A stretch of 38,937 bases of DNA, taken from an uncultured Prevotellaceae bacterium (lineage in GTDB: Bacteria; Bacteroidota; Bacteroidia; Bacteroidales; Bacteroidaceae). Below are positions 15,738 to 24,176 of this stretch, one piece after another. Numbering within the stretch: position 1 is the stretch's first letter; every line of letters begins with the position of its first letter. The position numbers were made by a program, and so were the translations under genes. The notes below the pieces were generated by a model that worked only from the letters and a program-made list of their open reading frames with translations, made no database searches and was not told the DNA's origin. The stretch lies in NCBI GenBank assembly GCA_947168395.1, contig CAMVLT010000034.1, positions 1 to 38,937 on the forward strand. The letters are read 5' to 3'.

Positions 15738-15789
15738 TATACACCGCCACTGCCAACAGCAGCGCGATGACGGTTGTGACAATCCTCAT
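15730..15789 (-). CDS. Possible 19-residue membrane peptide
   Basis: A frame reading MRIVTTVIALLLAVAVYII ends 8 nt inside the 3' end of the peroxidase-fusion gene on the other strand. It follows the amidohydrolase gene by 32 nt on the same strand. It is almost entirely hydrophobic after a single Arg, as in small single-span membrane proteins. The ribosome-binding site is weak, so it may be chance. Confidence 0.2.
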   Translation of the reverse strand: MRIVTTVIALLLAVAVYII

Positions 15790-15821
15790 ATATCGGCTTG
15801 GTTTTTGGGATGTTACGTCGG

Positions 15822-16805
15822 TTACTTAAATAATTGGTTAGCATTCTGGTAGAGAATCATCTCGCGAAATGGTGCGAGGTCTGTCTCGTCACTTAAATAC
15901 TGTTTCATCCTGGCAAGGCTCTGCGTGAGCACCTGCGGAGCTACGTAGGGATAGTCGGAGCCGTAGAGCAGATGGTCGGGCGTGGTAATGGTGAGCAGCA
16001 TGCGGATAACCTCGGGCGAGTGTGCACCAGCAAGGTCGTAGTAGAGGGTTCGGAGGTTGGCCTCGTAGTCAATCTCGCCCACCATCTTGTTGGCCTGCAT
16101 CACGGGCGTCAGCGACTTCATGCGGGGAATAGCCAAAGGTAGATAGGCGCCGCAATGGGGCACCATTACCTTTATATTATTGTAGCGGGCCAGCACATTG
16201 CGTGAAATCATGTTCGATACGGCGCGGGTGGTCTCCGAGAGATATTCCTGCATGGCAAGCGGGGTCTGCTGCATCACTTGACGACTGACAGGCTCAGGAC
16301 GATGGGGGTGCAGAATGATGACAGCCCGTCGCTCGTTCAAGACGGAGAAGAGCGTGTCGAGCTCAGGCGCGCCGAGGTATTGCCCATCTACGTTTGTGGC
16401 CAGTTTGATGCCGTCGGCCTTCAGCGTGTCGAGGGCATAGATGGCCTCGCGGATAGCGGCATTCACATCGGGCAAAGGCAGGGCTGCACAGAACTTAAAT
16501 CTGCCTGGATGTTCGCGCTTGATACGGGCAGCAGCCTCGTTGCAGAGCCGAATAGCCTCGCTTGTCGGCTGTGGAGCTGCTAACGTCAGCACCGATGTCT
16601 GCACACCTGCTTCGTCCATCCATTTCAGATGATTCTCCACATTATATTTTGGCAAGGGGAATCCCTCGTCCATCAGCCTACCCTCGCGTTCGAGTGACGA
16701 CACAAACTCAGGAGTGATGATGTGACTATGCACATCCACCACGCTCTGAGCCATTGTTGCTGTTGCAATCATCGTTGCAATTATAATAGTCCTAATCCTT
16801 CTCAT
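15822..16805 (-). CDS. Exported amidohydrolase (amidohydrolase-2/ACMSD-like)
   Basis: A 327-residue metal-dependent hydrolase of the amidohydrolase-2 (PF04909) type. A signal peptide ends near ATMAQS. Metal-binding motifs are VDVHSHIITPEF (HxH, about residues 23-34), IILHPHRPEP, VMVPHCGAYLPL and LLYGSDYPYVAP (catalytic Asp). The family includes decarboxylases and lactone or amide hydrolases; the substrate is not clear. It diverges from an AraC regulator gene across a 167-bp region with repeated ATCCGT motifs, so that regulator may control it (inference). ATG 16805 follows a -7 box at 16852-16859. Confidence 0.85.
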   Translation of the reverse strand: MRRIRTIIIATMIATATMAQSVVDVHSHIITPEFVSSLEREGRLMDEGFPLPKYNVENHLKWMDEAGVQTSVLTLAAPQPTSEAIRLCNEAAARIKREHPGRFKFCAALPLPDVNAAIREAIYALDTLKADGIKLATNVDGQYLGAPELDTLFSVLNERRAVIILHPHRPEPVSRQVMQQTPLAMQEYLSETTRAVSNMISRNVLARYNNIKVMVPHCGAYLPLAIPRMKSLTPVMQANKMVGEIDYEANLRTLYYDLAGAHSPEVIRMLLTITTPDHLLYGSDYPYVAPQVLTQSLARMKQYLSDETDLAPFREMILYQNANQLFK

Positions 16806-16851
16806 CCTAATTTACTCCCCTCCATTTAGTATCATGTCTTTTTACAGGGCG

Positions 16852-16859
16852 CAAAGTTA
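16852..16859 (-). promoter_or_regulatory. -7 promoter box of the amidohydrolase gene
   Basis: CAAAGTTA (TAACTTTG on the minus strand) lies 46 nt before the ATG at 16805 and fits TAnnTTTG. Confidence 0.6.
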
Positions 16860-16865
16860 CGGCGA

Positions 16866-16919
16866 ATCCGTCATATATAGCCTATCCGTTTTACTGATAT
16901 ATCAACCCATTTTACGGAT
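16866..16919. promoter_or_regulatory. ATCCGT motif cluster, candidate AraC operator
   Basis: ATCCGT occurs at 16866-16871 and 16884-16889, and inverted (ACGGAT) at 16914-16919, in the divergent region between the amidohydrolase and AraC genes. The outer pair extends to AATCCGT...ACGGATT. An inner palindrome GATATATC lies between. A regulator site is inferred from position and repetition. Confidence 0.4.
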
Positions 16920-16956
16920 TTTGCAGTTTTTTCGCTTTTATGTCGGTAAAAATGTG

Positions 16957-16964
16957 TAATTTTG
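16957..16964 (+). promoter_or_regulatory. -7 promoter box of the AraC gene
   Basis: TAATTTTG fits TAnnTTTG and ends 8 nt before the ATG at 16973, implying a very short leader. It rules out the longer in-frame start at 16940. Confidence 0.55.
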
Positions 16965-16972
16965 CCCTCGAA

Positions 16973-17866
16973 ATGGAGAAGATACTAAGAGTTCACCGCG
17001 TCAACGACTATGCCCGATACATCGGTGCGCCGGAGTTGCATCCGCTCGTCTCGGTCATCCACTACGATGAGCTGGAGCATTGCCGACACTCGCTCAATAA
17101 CTATGATGTGTATGGTATGTTTATAGGTGATGAAGAACTGGAGGATTTGTCGTACGGACAACTGCAATACGTCCTGCACCGCCATGCGCTGATGTGTGTG
17201 GCTCCCGGCCAGATAGGTGGAAAGACTGATATGGGTGAGGAAATCCATACCAAAGGATGGGCGCTGCTCTTCGATACTGAATTGCTGCGTAACACCGAAC
17301 TTGGACGTCGCATGGCCGACTATCATTTCTTCTCATATACCACCAGCGAGGCCCTGCTGTTGACAGTTGAGCAACGGCAAAGCATCGTCACGCTGCTGGA
17401 TGAGATTCGAAAGGAACTGCTTCACGAGGAGGACAGCCACACTCTTCGCATCGTTACCTCGCAGATAGAGCAGGTGCTGGAACTCGTGGCCCGCTACTAC
17501 GCGCTCCAACTCTCCACGTCAGCCACCTCGACAAACTCCGACCTGCTGCCTCGCTTCGAGCATCTGCTGCGGAAATACTATGACGACGGCATCCAGCGGC
17601 AACAGGGGCTGCCCACCGTGAAATACTGTGCCCAGCAGCTGTTCCTTTCGCCCAACTATTTCGGCGACCTGATACGTGAACTGACGGGCGACTCTGCCAC
17701 CTCCCATATCCGCCGCTTCATCATGCAGCGTGCCCAGCAGCTCCTAATGAGCGGAGCCACTATCTCGGAGACGGCCGAAAGTCTCGGATTCGACTATCCC
17801 CAGCATTTCACTCGCCAGTTCAAGAAACATTTTGGCGTCACTCCCTCCGATTTCGTAAAGAGGTGA
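16973..17866 (+). CDS. AraC-family transcriptional regulator
   Basis: A 297-residue regulator. The N-terminal 170 residues form a sensing region without a recognisable ligand signature. The C-terminus holds two helix-turn-helix motifs typical of AraC: LPTVKYCAQQLFLSPNYFGDL and ISETAESLGFDYPQHFTRQF, followed by KKHFGVTPSDFVKR. ATG 16973 (MEKILRV) is chosen because a -7 box overlaps upstream frames. It is transcribed away from the amidohydrolase gene; the shared region holds ATCCGT repeats, making autoregulation or control of that gene likely (inference). Confidence 0.88.
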   Translation: MEKILRVHRVNDYARYIGAPELHPLVSVIHYDELEHCRHSLNNYDVYGMFIGDEELEDLSYGQLQYVLHRHALMCVAPGQIGGKTDMGEEIHTKGWALLFDTELLRNTELGRRMADYHFFSYTTSEALLLTVEQRQSIVTLLDEIRKELLHEEDSHTLRIVTSQIEQVLELVARYYALQLSTSATSTNSDLLPRFEHLLRKYYDDGIQRQQGLPTVKYCAQQLFLSPNYFGDLIRELTGDSATSHIRRFIMQRAQQLLMSGATISETAESLGFDYPQHFTRQFKKHFGVTPSDFVKR

Positions 17867-17896
17867 TGCTGCTAACGAACGCTGATTATCAGTACA

Positions 17897-18553
17897 TTAC
17901 GGCGAATCTGGGAAGCGGAAATAGTAAAGGTTCTGCGTTTTCTTGTGAAGCGTGTCGGCCATCAGATTCTCGAATATAGCACCTTTGAAACCATCAAGAT
18001 TGCCTTGAAGAATGTCTGCGCGTGTTCCCTCTCCAAGCATCTCTACGAGCAAGCCAATATCGGACATATAGACTTTGAAAACATTGTCCTTGGCATTGCC
18101 TTCCATCGGAAGCCCAGTGATGTCTGTATTGTAACAACGGCAGATAATACCAGCATCTTCCAACCATTGTAGCGACCCGGCATACATCTCTCCGCGCCCT
18201 CCTGGCTTTACCTTATTGTACTGGAATTTTTTGTTTTCCTTTGCCAACTGTTTTGGTACGGAGTTGAAACACTCACGGATATGTGATTTGTCTTTGTCAG
18301 GAGCATACTTTACCATATCGTCGCGATACTCCTTCAAGATGGACTGATAGACCTTTCTGACCTCGTTCATGTTATTGGTTCTGAGGAAAGCATTGACAGC
18401 GTCAGGCAGTCCTCCGACAGCGACATAAAGGTTCAGCATATTCTTCAAAGCAACATGTATGCCGGCAGGAACAGGAGATTCTTGCGCGTAGCACTTTGAG
18501 AGAGCGTCTATAACTCCAGTGCTCATGCCGTTGGCCCAAAGGCTTCTCAGCAT
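17897..18553 (-). pseudogene. Truncated DUF4143 AAA ATPase remnant
   Basis: A 218-residue open frame that matches only the later part of DUF4143/AAA_14 ATPases. Family landmarks: LWANGMSTGVIDAL, VAVGGLPDAVNAF, YRDDMVKYAPDKDKSHIRECFNSVP, KQLAKENKKFQY and KVYMSDIGLLVEML. The N-terminal ATPase region (about 170 residues with Walker A/B) is missing, and the protein stops at LYYFRFPDSP, before the usual nuclease-like end (YYFR....eiDFv). A -7 box and three 33-nt repeats remain directly upstream, so an internal deletion seems to have joined the old promoter to the middle of the gene. The product is probably non-functional as an ATPase. Confidence 0.8.
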
Positions 18554-18575
18554 ATTTTAAAACGATTTTGTGCTG

Positions 18576-18583
18576 CAAAGATA
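18576..18583 (-). promoter_or_regulatory. -7 box before the DUF4143 remnant
   Basis: CAAAGATA (TATCTTTG on the minus strand), 23 nt before the ATG at 18553 and touching the first 33-nt repeat. Confidence 0.55.
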
Positions 18584-18682
18584 CACTTTTTCCAACGAAT
18601 AACTATCATTCCAACGCACTTTTTCCAATGAATATTATATATTTTAACGCATTTTTTCAAACGAATATGTCAAATTCCATCC
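18584..18682. repeat. Three degenerate 33-nt tandem repeats
   Basis: Units at 18584-18616, 18617-18649 and 18650-18682 share CACTTTTTCCAAcGAATa-type starts and end in AACG in the first two. They abut the promoter box of the DUF4143 remnant and may be operator repeats for it. The rest of 18683-18794 is AT-rich with no gene seen. Confidence 0.65.
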
Positions 18683-18794
18683 TTTTTTGAACGATTTTTG
18701 TCTTTTCGTGTGACCTTACTGACCATTGATTCTTGACACATTATTTCTATGATTATACACGAATTCAGTTAAATAATAGTTAATTATCATCTAT

Positions 18795-18830
18795 TATTTG
18801 TCGTTTTTCGACAAATAACACTACCTTTGT
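18795..18830 (+). promoter_or_regulatory. Promoter with overlapping palindrome for the DUF2975/XRE operon
   Basis: TTTG (18798-18801), a 21-nt spacer and TACCTTTG (18823-18830) form the promoter. A perfect palindrome, TTATTTGTCG-TTTTT-CGACAAATAA (18795-18819), covers the -33 box and most of the spacer. That is where a repressor would block polymerase, and the operon encodes an XRE-type repressor, so autoregulation is a clear hypothesis. Confidence 0.7.
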
Positions 18831-18861
18831 AGCCAGAATAACAATTAAATTGATTTACGCT

Positions 18862-19347
18862 ATGAATGAGAAATTGACTATGACGCTGAAATGGCTCAGT
18901 TATGTAGCATTGTTCTTTTGTGCCGCATGGTTTATATTCCTGTGTTATCAGAGTTATCATCAGGTCTTTGATACTACAGGCAGCCATATCCATTGGGAAG
19001 CGAAACAAAATCAAGTCCTGTTTGTTTCCACTGTATTCCTATTATATATAGCACTGACGTTGGCTGTCATAGGTCTATGCTTGGCTTTCTTTATCAATCT
19101 CATCAAAGGAATCCAGCATGAAGAATTGTTCCCTAAAAAGAACATTAGGCTTATCTTTATTGCTGTTCTATTGTTATTTCTTCAAACAGTAGCATCAGAC
19201 AATCTTAATCAAGCATTCATTTCTAAAGGCCCTGCAGTAATAGCACTTACTTCAAATCCATTTGTGCAGTCTCTTATTCTACTCGTTTTTGGCATATTGT
19301 ACAGGATGGGCTATCAAGTTGCAGCAGAACACGATTTAACGGTATAG
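18862..19347 (+). CDS. DUF2975 membrane protein
   Basis: A 161-residue protein with four predicted membrane segments (about residues 9-28, 52-76, 94-112 and 131-147). Length, topology and the partner XRE gene 12 nt downstream match DUF2975 proteins, which are commonly paired with small YozG-like regulators. The function of this membrane family is unknown. ATG 18862 is used; the in-frame TTG at 18850 lies in the leader. Confidence 0.8.
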   Translation: MNEKLTMTLKWLSYVALFFCAAWFIFLCYQSYHQVFDTTGSHIHWEAKQNQVLFVSTVFLLYIALTLAVIGLCLAFFINLIKGIQHEELFPKKNIRLIFIAVLLLFLQTVASDNLNQAFISKGPAVIALTSNPFVQSLILLVFGILYRMGYQVAAEHDLTV

Positions 19348-19359
19348 GGAGGGTAGCAG

Positions 19360-19566
19360 ATGATAGTCGTAAACTTAGACGTGATGATGGCCAAAAGAAA
19401 AATCTCGCTTAACGAATTATCAGAGCGGGTCGGCATCACTATCACAAACCTTTCGAAACTGAAAACGGGTAAGGCTAAGGCTATACGTTTTACAACACTT
19501 GATGCCATTTGCAAGGCATTGGATTGTACACCGGCAGATATATTGGACTATAGTAACGAAGAATAG
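19360..19566 (+). CDS. XRE/Cro-type small regulator (YozG-like)
   Basis: A 68-residue helix-turn-helix protein. MMAKRKISLNELSERVGI and TITNLSKLKTGKAKAIRFTT form the HTH, followed by LDAICKALDCTPADIL, the standard end of small YozG-like Cro/CI regulators. It is paired with the DUF2975 membrane gene and probably binds the palindrome in the operon promoter at 18795-18819 (inference). The next gene starts 3 nt after its stop. Confidence 0.9.
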   Translation: MIVVNLDVMMAKRKISLNELSERVGITITNLSKLKTGKAKAIRFTTLDAICKALDCTPADILDYSNEE

Positions 19567-19569
19567 CAG

Positions 19570-20391
19570 ATGAAAAAGACTCTTGTTTTTGCGATGCTAA
19601 TTACCATCATAACAGTAGCATCGCCAGTATCGGCACAGACCATTGTCAAGGGGCATGTGGTTAATGAACGAGGCGAAACGGTTGAATACGTTAGTATAGG
19701 ATTCGAAGAGGATAGCGTAGGAACTATATCGGATGCTAACGGAAACTTTGAGTTAGATATACCTGCCAATTGTAAAAAAGACTTGGTGTTTACCCATGTG
19801 TCATTCCAGAAGGCCATTGTCCCTTACGAAACATACGCCAACGGACAGCGACTGACAGTCACGATGAAGGACAAAATGGTCGAACTGGCAGAAGTCGTGG
19901 TCGGTAAGAAGAACAAACCACAGAAAATTGTAGGTAAAGCTATCAGTGGGCCGGTGGCGTCATTCCGTGGAAAGGGCAAGGTTGATGGCATTGAATGGGG
20001 ACCTGTGTTCAAAAGCAAGAAGGATTACGTCATCAGTGACATCCTGCTGACCATTAAAGGCACCTCATACCAATGGTGCGTGCTTAGTTTCAATATCTAT
20101 GAGATACAAGGAGGCAAATTTGTGAATATCCTCAATAAGCCCATCTACCACCGAATCGAGAAAAGCAACGACAAGCAGCAGCTCGATATCCAACCAGAAG
20201 AAACCATCATACTGAGAGGAAAAAGGAAATACTACATTAGCGTAATGGTAGTTGACAGCAACCGCTATGGCATTCTTGACATGCAGTCACAATTCAAAAC
20301 CAGTTATGCCCGTAGTATCGCCAAAGGTAAGAAGCGAAAACTACCCATCGGACCAGCAATTCAGGTAAAAGGGCATGAAATAGAACAATAA
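19570..20391 (+). CDS. Exported carboxypeptidase-regulatory-like domain protein
   Basis: A 273-residue exported protein with a signal peptide ending at VSAQ (residue 23). Residues 25-105 form a carboxypeptidase-regulatory-like beta-sandwich (TIVKGHVVNERGETVEYVSI...SDANGNFELDIP), as at the N-terminus of SusC-type receptors but without plug or barrel. The remainder is a beta-rich region of unknown function (SDILLTIKGTSYQWCVLSFNI). It is third in the DUF2975/XRE operon with a 3-nt gap. It may act in the envelope together with the membrane protein (inference). Confidence 0.75.
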   Translation: MKKTLVFAMLITIITVASPVSAQTIVKGHVVNERGETVEYVSIGFEEDSVGTISDANGNFELDIPANCKKDLVFTHVSFQKAIVPYETYANGQRLTVTMKDKMVELAEVVVGKKNKPQKIVGKAISGPVASFRGKGKVDGIEWGPVFKSKKDYVISDILLTIKGTSYQWCVLSFNIYEIQGGKFVNILNKPIYHRIEKSNDKQQLDIQPEETIILRGKRKYYISVMVVDSNRYGILDMQSQFKTSYARSIAKGKKRKLPIGPAIQVKGHEIEQ

Positions 20392-20420
20392 TTCAATGGC
20401 AATATGAATGAGAAATTTTT

Positions 20421-20450
20421 AAAAAAAAGACCTGCCCAAACGGACAAGTC
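20421..20450 (-). terminator. Rho-independent terminator after ppdK
   Basis: On the minus strand GACTTGTCC-GTTT-GGGCAGGTC (two G-U pairs) is followed by eight T (20421-20428). It lies 28 nt beyond the ppdK stop and in the convergent gap with the upstream operon. Confidence 0.85.
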
Positions 20451-20477
20451 CCTTTACTTATTATATCAAAGTGATAC

Positions 20478-23198
20478 TTACTCTTCTACAGCTGCCTGCG
20501 CGGCGGCGAGGCGTGCAATAGGCACACGGAAAGGAGAGCAGCTGGCATAGTTCATGCCAATCTTAGCACAGAACTTAACGGAGCTGGGCTCACCACCATG
20601 CTCACCGCAGATACCGCAGCGGAGGTCGGGACGAACCTCACGGCCTTCCTTGACGGCGAACTTGATGAGACGACCGACACCCTTCTGGTCAAGTACCTGG
20701 AACGGGTCAACCTTCAGAATCTTCTTGTCAAGATAGACAGGCAGGAAGCTGGCGATATCGTCGCGGCTGTAGCCGAAGGTCATCTGAGTCAGGTCGTTGG
20801 TACCGAATGAGAAGTACTGAGCCTCCTCAGCAATACGGTCGGCAGTCAGGGCAGCACGAGGAATCTCAATCATCGTACCAATCTCGAACTCAACCTCAAT
20901 ACCATACTCCTGGAACACCTCCTTGGCGGCATACTGGATAACCTCCTTCTGCTGCTTCAGCTCGTACATCGTACCAATCAGAGGAACCATAATCTCAGGC
21001 ATCGGGTTCTTGCCTTCCTTCTTCAGCTCACAAGCAGCACCGAGGATAGCCTTGGTCTGCATAGCGGTGATTTCGGGGAAGGTGATACCCAGACGGCAGC
21101 CACGGTGACCCAGCATCGGGTTGTTCTCGGCCAGAGAGTCAACGCGGCGTTTAATGTCCTCTACGCTGACACCCATTTCCTTGGCCATCGTCTCCTGACC
21201 AGCCAGATCGTGGGGGACAAACTCGTGGAGAGGCGGATCGAGCAGACGGATGTTAACGGGCAGACCGTCCATAGCCTCGAGGATGCCCTTGAAGTCAGCC
21301 TTCTGGTAAGGCAGCAGCTTAGCCAGAGCCTTCTCACGTCCGGCAACGCTGTCGGCGAGGATCATCTCACGCATAGCGATGATCTTCTTGTCCTCGAAGA
21401 ACATGTGCTCAGTACGAGTCAAACCGATACCCTTGGCACCGAACTCGCGAGCGAGCTGTGCGTCGCGCGGTGTGTCAGCATTGGTACGAACCTGCAACTT
21501 AGTGTACTTGTCGCAAAGGTCCATCAGCTCCTTGAAGTCGCCAGAAAGCTCAGCAGCCTTTGTGGGCACCTCACCAGCATAAACCTGACCGGTGGTACCG
21601 TTCAGAGAGATGTAATCACCCTCCTTATATACAACGCCGTCAATCTCGACAGTCTTGTCCTTGTAGCTGACATTCAGTGAACCTACACCCGATACGCAGC
21701 ACTTACCCATGCCACGGGCCACAACGGCAGCGTGAGAGGTCATACCGCCACGAGCAGTCAGAATACCCTCGGCAGCGGCCATACCTGCGAGGTCCTCGGG
21801 AGAGGTTTCGATGCGGACGAGCACCACCTTGTGGCCGTCCTCATGCCAAGTTTTGGCATCGTCGGCGTGGAACACAATCTGACCGCAGGCAGCACCCGGA
21901 CTGGCGGGCAGCCCCTGGGCTATGACCTTGGCCTGTGTCAGAGCCTTCTTGTCGAAGATGGGGTGCAGCAGTTCGTCGAGCTTCTGGGGCTCGCAGCGCA
22001 TGATGGCGGTCTTCTCATCAATCATGCCCTCGTGCAGCAGGTCAATGGCAATTTTCACCATGGCAGCACCTGTGCGCTTACCGTTACGGGTCTGCAGGAA
22101 CCACAGTTTGCCCTCCTGAACGGTGAACTCCATATCCTGCATATCGTGATAGTGGTGCTCCAACTTGTCCTGGATACCGTTCAGCTCGGCATAGATTTCC
22201 GGCATTGCCTCCTCCATCGAGGGATACTTGGCCACGCGCTCCTCCTCCGAGATGCCAGCACGCTCAGCCCAGCGCTGAGAGCCGATCTTTGTGATCTGCT
22301 GCGGCGTGCGGATACCAGCCACAACGTCCTCACCCTGAGCGTTCACCAGATACTCACCGTTGAACAGGTTCTCACCATTGGCAGCGTCACGGCTGAAGCA
22401 TACACCAGTAGCAGAGGTGTCGCCCATGTTACCGAATACCATTGCCATCACGCTGACGGCAGTACCCCATTCGTCGGGAATGCCTTCCATCTTACGATAG
22501 AGGATAGCACGCTCGTTCATCCAGCTGCGGAACACAGCGCAGATAGCTCCCCAGAGTTGCTCGATAGGATCGTTGGGGAAGTCCTTACCCGTGCGCTCCT
22601 TGATGGCAGCCTTGAACAGCTGAACCAACTTCTTAAGGTCGTCAACGCTAAGGTCTTTGTCAAGCACAACGCCGCTCTCCTTCTTCACCTTCTCGATAAT
22701 CTCCTCGAACGGGTCGATGTCGGTCTTGTTGACGGGCTTCATCTCAAGCACCACGTCACCATACATCTGAACAAAACGACGATAGCTGTCATACACGAAA
22801 TGGGGATTGTTGGTTTTCTTCACCATACCCTCTGCCACCTCGTCGTTAAGACCGAGGTTCAGGATGGTGTCCATCATACCAGGCATAGAAGCTCGGGCAC
22901 CCGAACGTACGGAGACGAGCAGAGGATTCTCCTTGTCGCCGAACTTCGAATTCATCAGCCCCTCGATGTGCTTCACGGCTGCCATCACGTCGTCGTTGAG
23001 CAGTTCCATGATCTTCTGCTGACCAACCTGATAATACTCGTTACAGCAGTCGGTTGTGATTGTGAAACCAGGAGGAACGGGAACACCAATCAGGTTCATC
23101 TCAGCAAGGTTTGCGCCCTTGCCACCGAGTTCCTCACGCATTTTTGCATTACCTTCGGCCTTACCATTACCGAAGAGGTAAACTCTTTTTTGACTCAT
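20478..23198 (-). CDS. ppdK: Pyruvate, phosphate dikinase
   Basis: A 906-residue full-length enzyme interconverting pyruvate + ATP + phosphate and PEP + AMP + pyrophosphate in the cytoplasm. Domains in order: ATP-grasp (ELGGKGANLAEM near residue 23; SVRSGARASMPGMMDTILNLG, 96-116), phosphohistidine domain (GGMTSHAAVVARG with His489), and a C-terminal PEP/pyruvate TIM barrel (EIGTMIEIPRAALTAD, then CGICGEHGGEPSS with catalytic Cys). In Bacteroidales it can serve PEP formation or pyrophosphate-linked glycolysis. It is monocistronic, with its own -7 box at 23261 and a strong terminator. Confidence 0.97.
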   Translation of the reverse strand: MSQKRVYLFGNGKAEGNAKMREELGGKGANLAEMNLIGVPVPPGFTITTDCCNEYYQVGQQKIMELLNDDVMAAVKHIEGLMNSKFGDKENPLLVSVRSGARASMPGMMDTILNLGLNDEVAEGMVKKTNNPHFVYDSYRRFVQMYGDVVLEMKPVNKTDIDPFEEIIEKVKKESGVVLDKDLSVDDLKKLVQLFKAAIKERTGKDFPNDPIEQLWGAICAVFRSWMNERAILYRKMEGIPDEWGTAVSVMAMVFGNMGDTSATGVCFSRDAANGENLFNGEYLVNAQGEDVVAGIRTPQQITKIGSQRWAERAGISEEERVAKYPSMEEAMPEIYAELNGIQDKLEHHYHDMQDMEFTVQEGKLWFLQTRNGKRTGAAMVKIAIDLLHEGMIDEKTAIMRCEPQKLDELLHPIFDKKALTQAKVIAQGLPASPGAACGQIVFHADDAKTWHEDGHKVVLVRIETSPEDLAGMAAAEGILTARGGMTSHAAVVARGMGKCCVSGVGSLNVSYKDKTVEIDGVVYKEGDYISLNGTTGQVYAGEVPTKAAELSGDFKELMDLCDKYTKLQVRTNADTPRDAQLAREFGAKGIGLTRTEHMFFEDKKIIAMREMILADSVAGREKALAKLLPYQKADFKGILEAMDGLPVNIRLLDPPLHEFVPHDLAGQETMAKEMGVSVEDIKRRVDSLAENNPMLGHRGCRLGITFPEITAMQTKAILGAACELKKEGKNPMPEIMVPLIGTMYELKQQKEVIQYAAKEVFQEYGIEVEFEIGTMIEIPRAALTADRIAEEAQYFSFGTNDLTQMTFGYSRDDIASFLPVYLDKKILKVDPFQVLDQKGVGRLIKFAVKEGREVRPDLRCGICGEHGGEPSSVKFCAKIGMNYASCSPFRVPIARLAAAQAAVEE

Positions 23199-23260
23199 TA
23201 GTTCTTAATATTTACGATTAACACTTTAGAAAGATTTCTTCCATTTTATTTCTAATTGTG

Positions 23261-23292
23261 CAAAGATACGCGTTTTTCTGCACACTCGCAAG
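23261..23292 (-). promoter_or_regulatory. Promoter of ppdK
   Basis: On the minus strand CTTG (23289-23292, near TTTG), a 20-nt spacer and TATCTTTG (23261-23268). It lies 63 nt before the ATG. The rest of 23199-23360 shows nothing else of note. Confidence 0.6.
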
Positions 23293-23360
23293 AAAAATGA
23301 GAAAAAAATGTAAGCCCGTAATGGCAATTATCTATTTTTAACCACATTTTTGGGTTTACG

Positions 23361-24176
23361 CTAATATTCGAGAAGCATAGTCGACAGTTTTCCATCAAAC
23401 GAAATGAGGTTTTCAACTTTGTAGCAACTGGCTCCATCAGGTATGCAAACGGTTGCTATGAAATGGAATCCCTGGGCATCAACACGAGTGAACTCCATGT
23501 TGCTGAGTATCGCCTGGCTGAGGAAGCGGGCAGGAATGCTCGACTCGTACTGCTGTTTCTTGAAGTCGGTGGAGAACAGCTTCTGGGCACCCCGAAACAC
23601 ACTGATGTGCATGATGTTGTCGTAATAGACATGGTCCACCTCTACCCCATCGTCGCTGTATGAAGTGGCATGTACCTTATATTTCGTAGGATTGATGGCC
23701 AGGTACCAATGGTAGCGATTGCCGTCGTAGTTGACCACGGAGTCGGTTTTGACCACCTCTGTATAGGTGAGCACCTGCGGACGCTCGTGAACGAAGGCAA
23801 AGACGTGGATGGGGTCATCGCTTTTCTCAAGCCTAATGAGGTCACCATTCTGATTATGGAAACAGAACACATGCTCGGATTGGTTCTCGATGAGGTACTT
23901 GGCACCCACGGAGCCTAGCACCAGCGAGTCACCGACAATCTTGAAATAGGAAGGCTGGCTGGTAGTGTCGGGATAGAAGATGGTGTCGCCGATAGCACGG
24001 AACGACACTTCCTCGGTCAGCTCGTCCACCCAGATGCCCTGCAACATAGCCTTTGCCTGCAGGTTCTCTTTCTCAGGTTCCTGCTCCCGCTTCACGGACT
24101 CAGGCTTCGACGAACAAGCAGCAAACAGGCATGTGAATGCAACTGTCAGAATCAGTATATTAAGTTTGTTATTCAT
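23361..24176 (-). CDS. DUF4738-like lipoprotein
   Basis: A 271-residue lipoprotein with the lipobox FAAC after a short hydrophobic signal (Cys at residue 21). The mature part starts with a charged linker (EPEKENLQAKAMLQGIW), then beta-rich segments (GDTIFYPDTTSQPSYFKIVGDSLVL) like DUF4738 and other Bacteroidales lipocalin-like lipoproteins. The function is unknown. Its ATG overlaps the ugd stop as ATGA, so it is translationally coupled to ugd and is third in rfbC-ugd-lipoprotein. Confidence 0.75.
   Translation of the reverse strand: MNNKLNILILTVAFTCLFAACSSKPESVKREQEPEKENLQAKAMLQGIWVDELTEEVSFRAIGDTIFYPDTTSQPSYFKIVGDSLVLGSVGAKYLIENQSEHVFCFHNQNGDLIRLEKSDDPIHVFAFVHERPQVLTYTEVVKTDSVVNYDGNRYHWYLAINPTKYKVHATSYSDDGVEVDHVYYDNIMHISVFRGAQKLFSTDFKKQQYESSIPARFLSQAILSNMEFTRVDAQGFHFIATVCIPDGASCYKVENLISFDGKLSTMLLEY

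Noticed and set aside
16857..17908. 12-bp direct repeat TTACGGCGAATC on both sides of the AraC gene, like target-site duplication
   Set aside because: Many 12-mer pairs are expected by chance in a window of this size, and nothing suggests that the AraC gene is mobile.
18584..18682. CRISPR array
   Set aside because: The three 33-nt units are contiguous and degenerate, with no spacers and no cas genes nearby.
21732..23201. 489-codon open frame opposite ppdK
   Set aside because: It is fully antisense to a clear, complete PPDK gene, has His/Leu/Val-rich composition typical of a mirror frame, and resembles no family.
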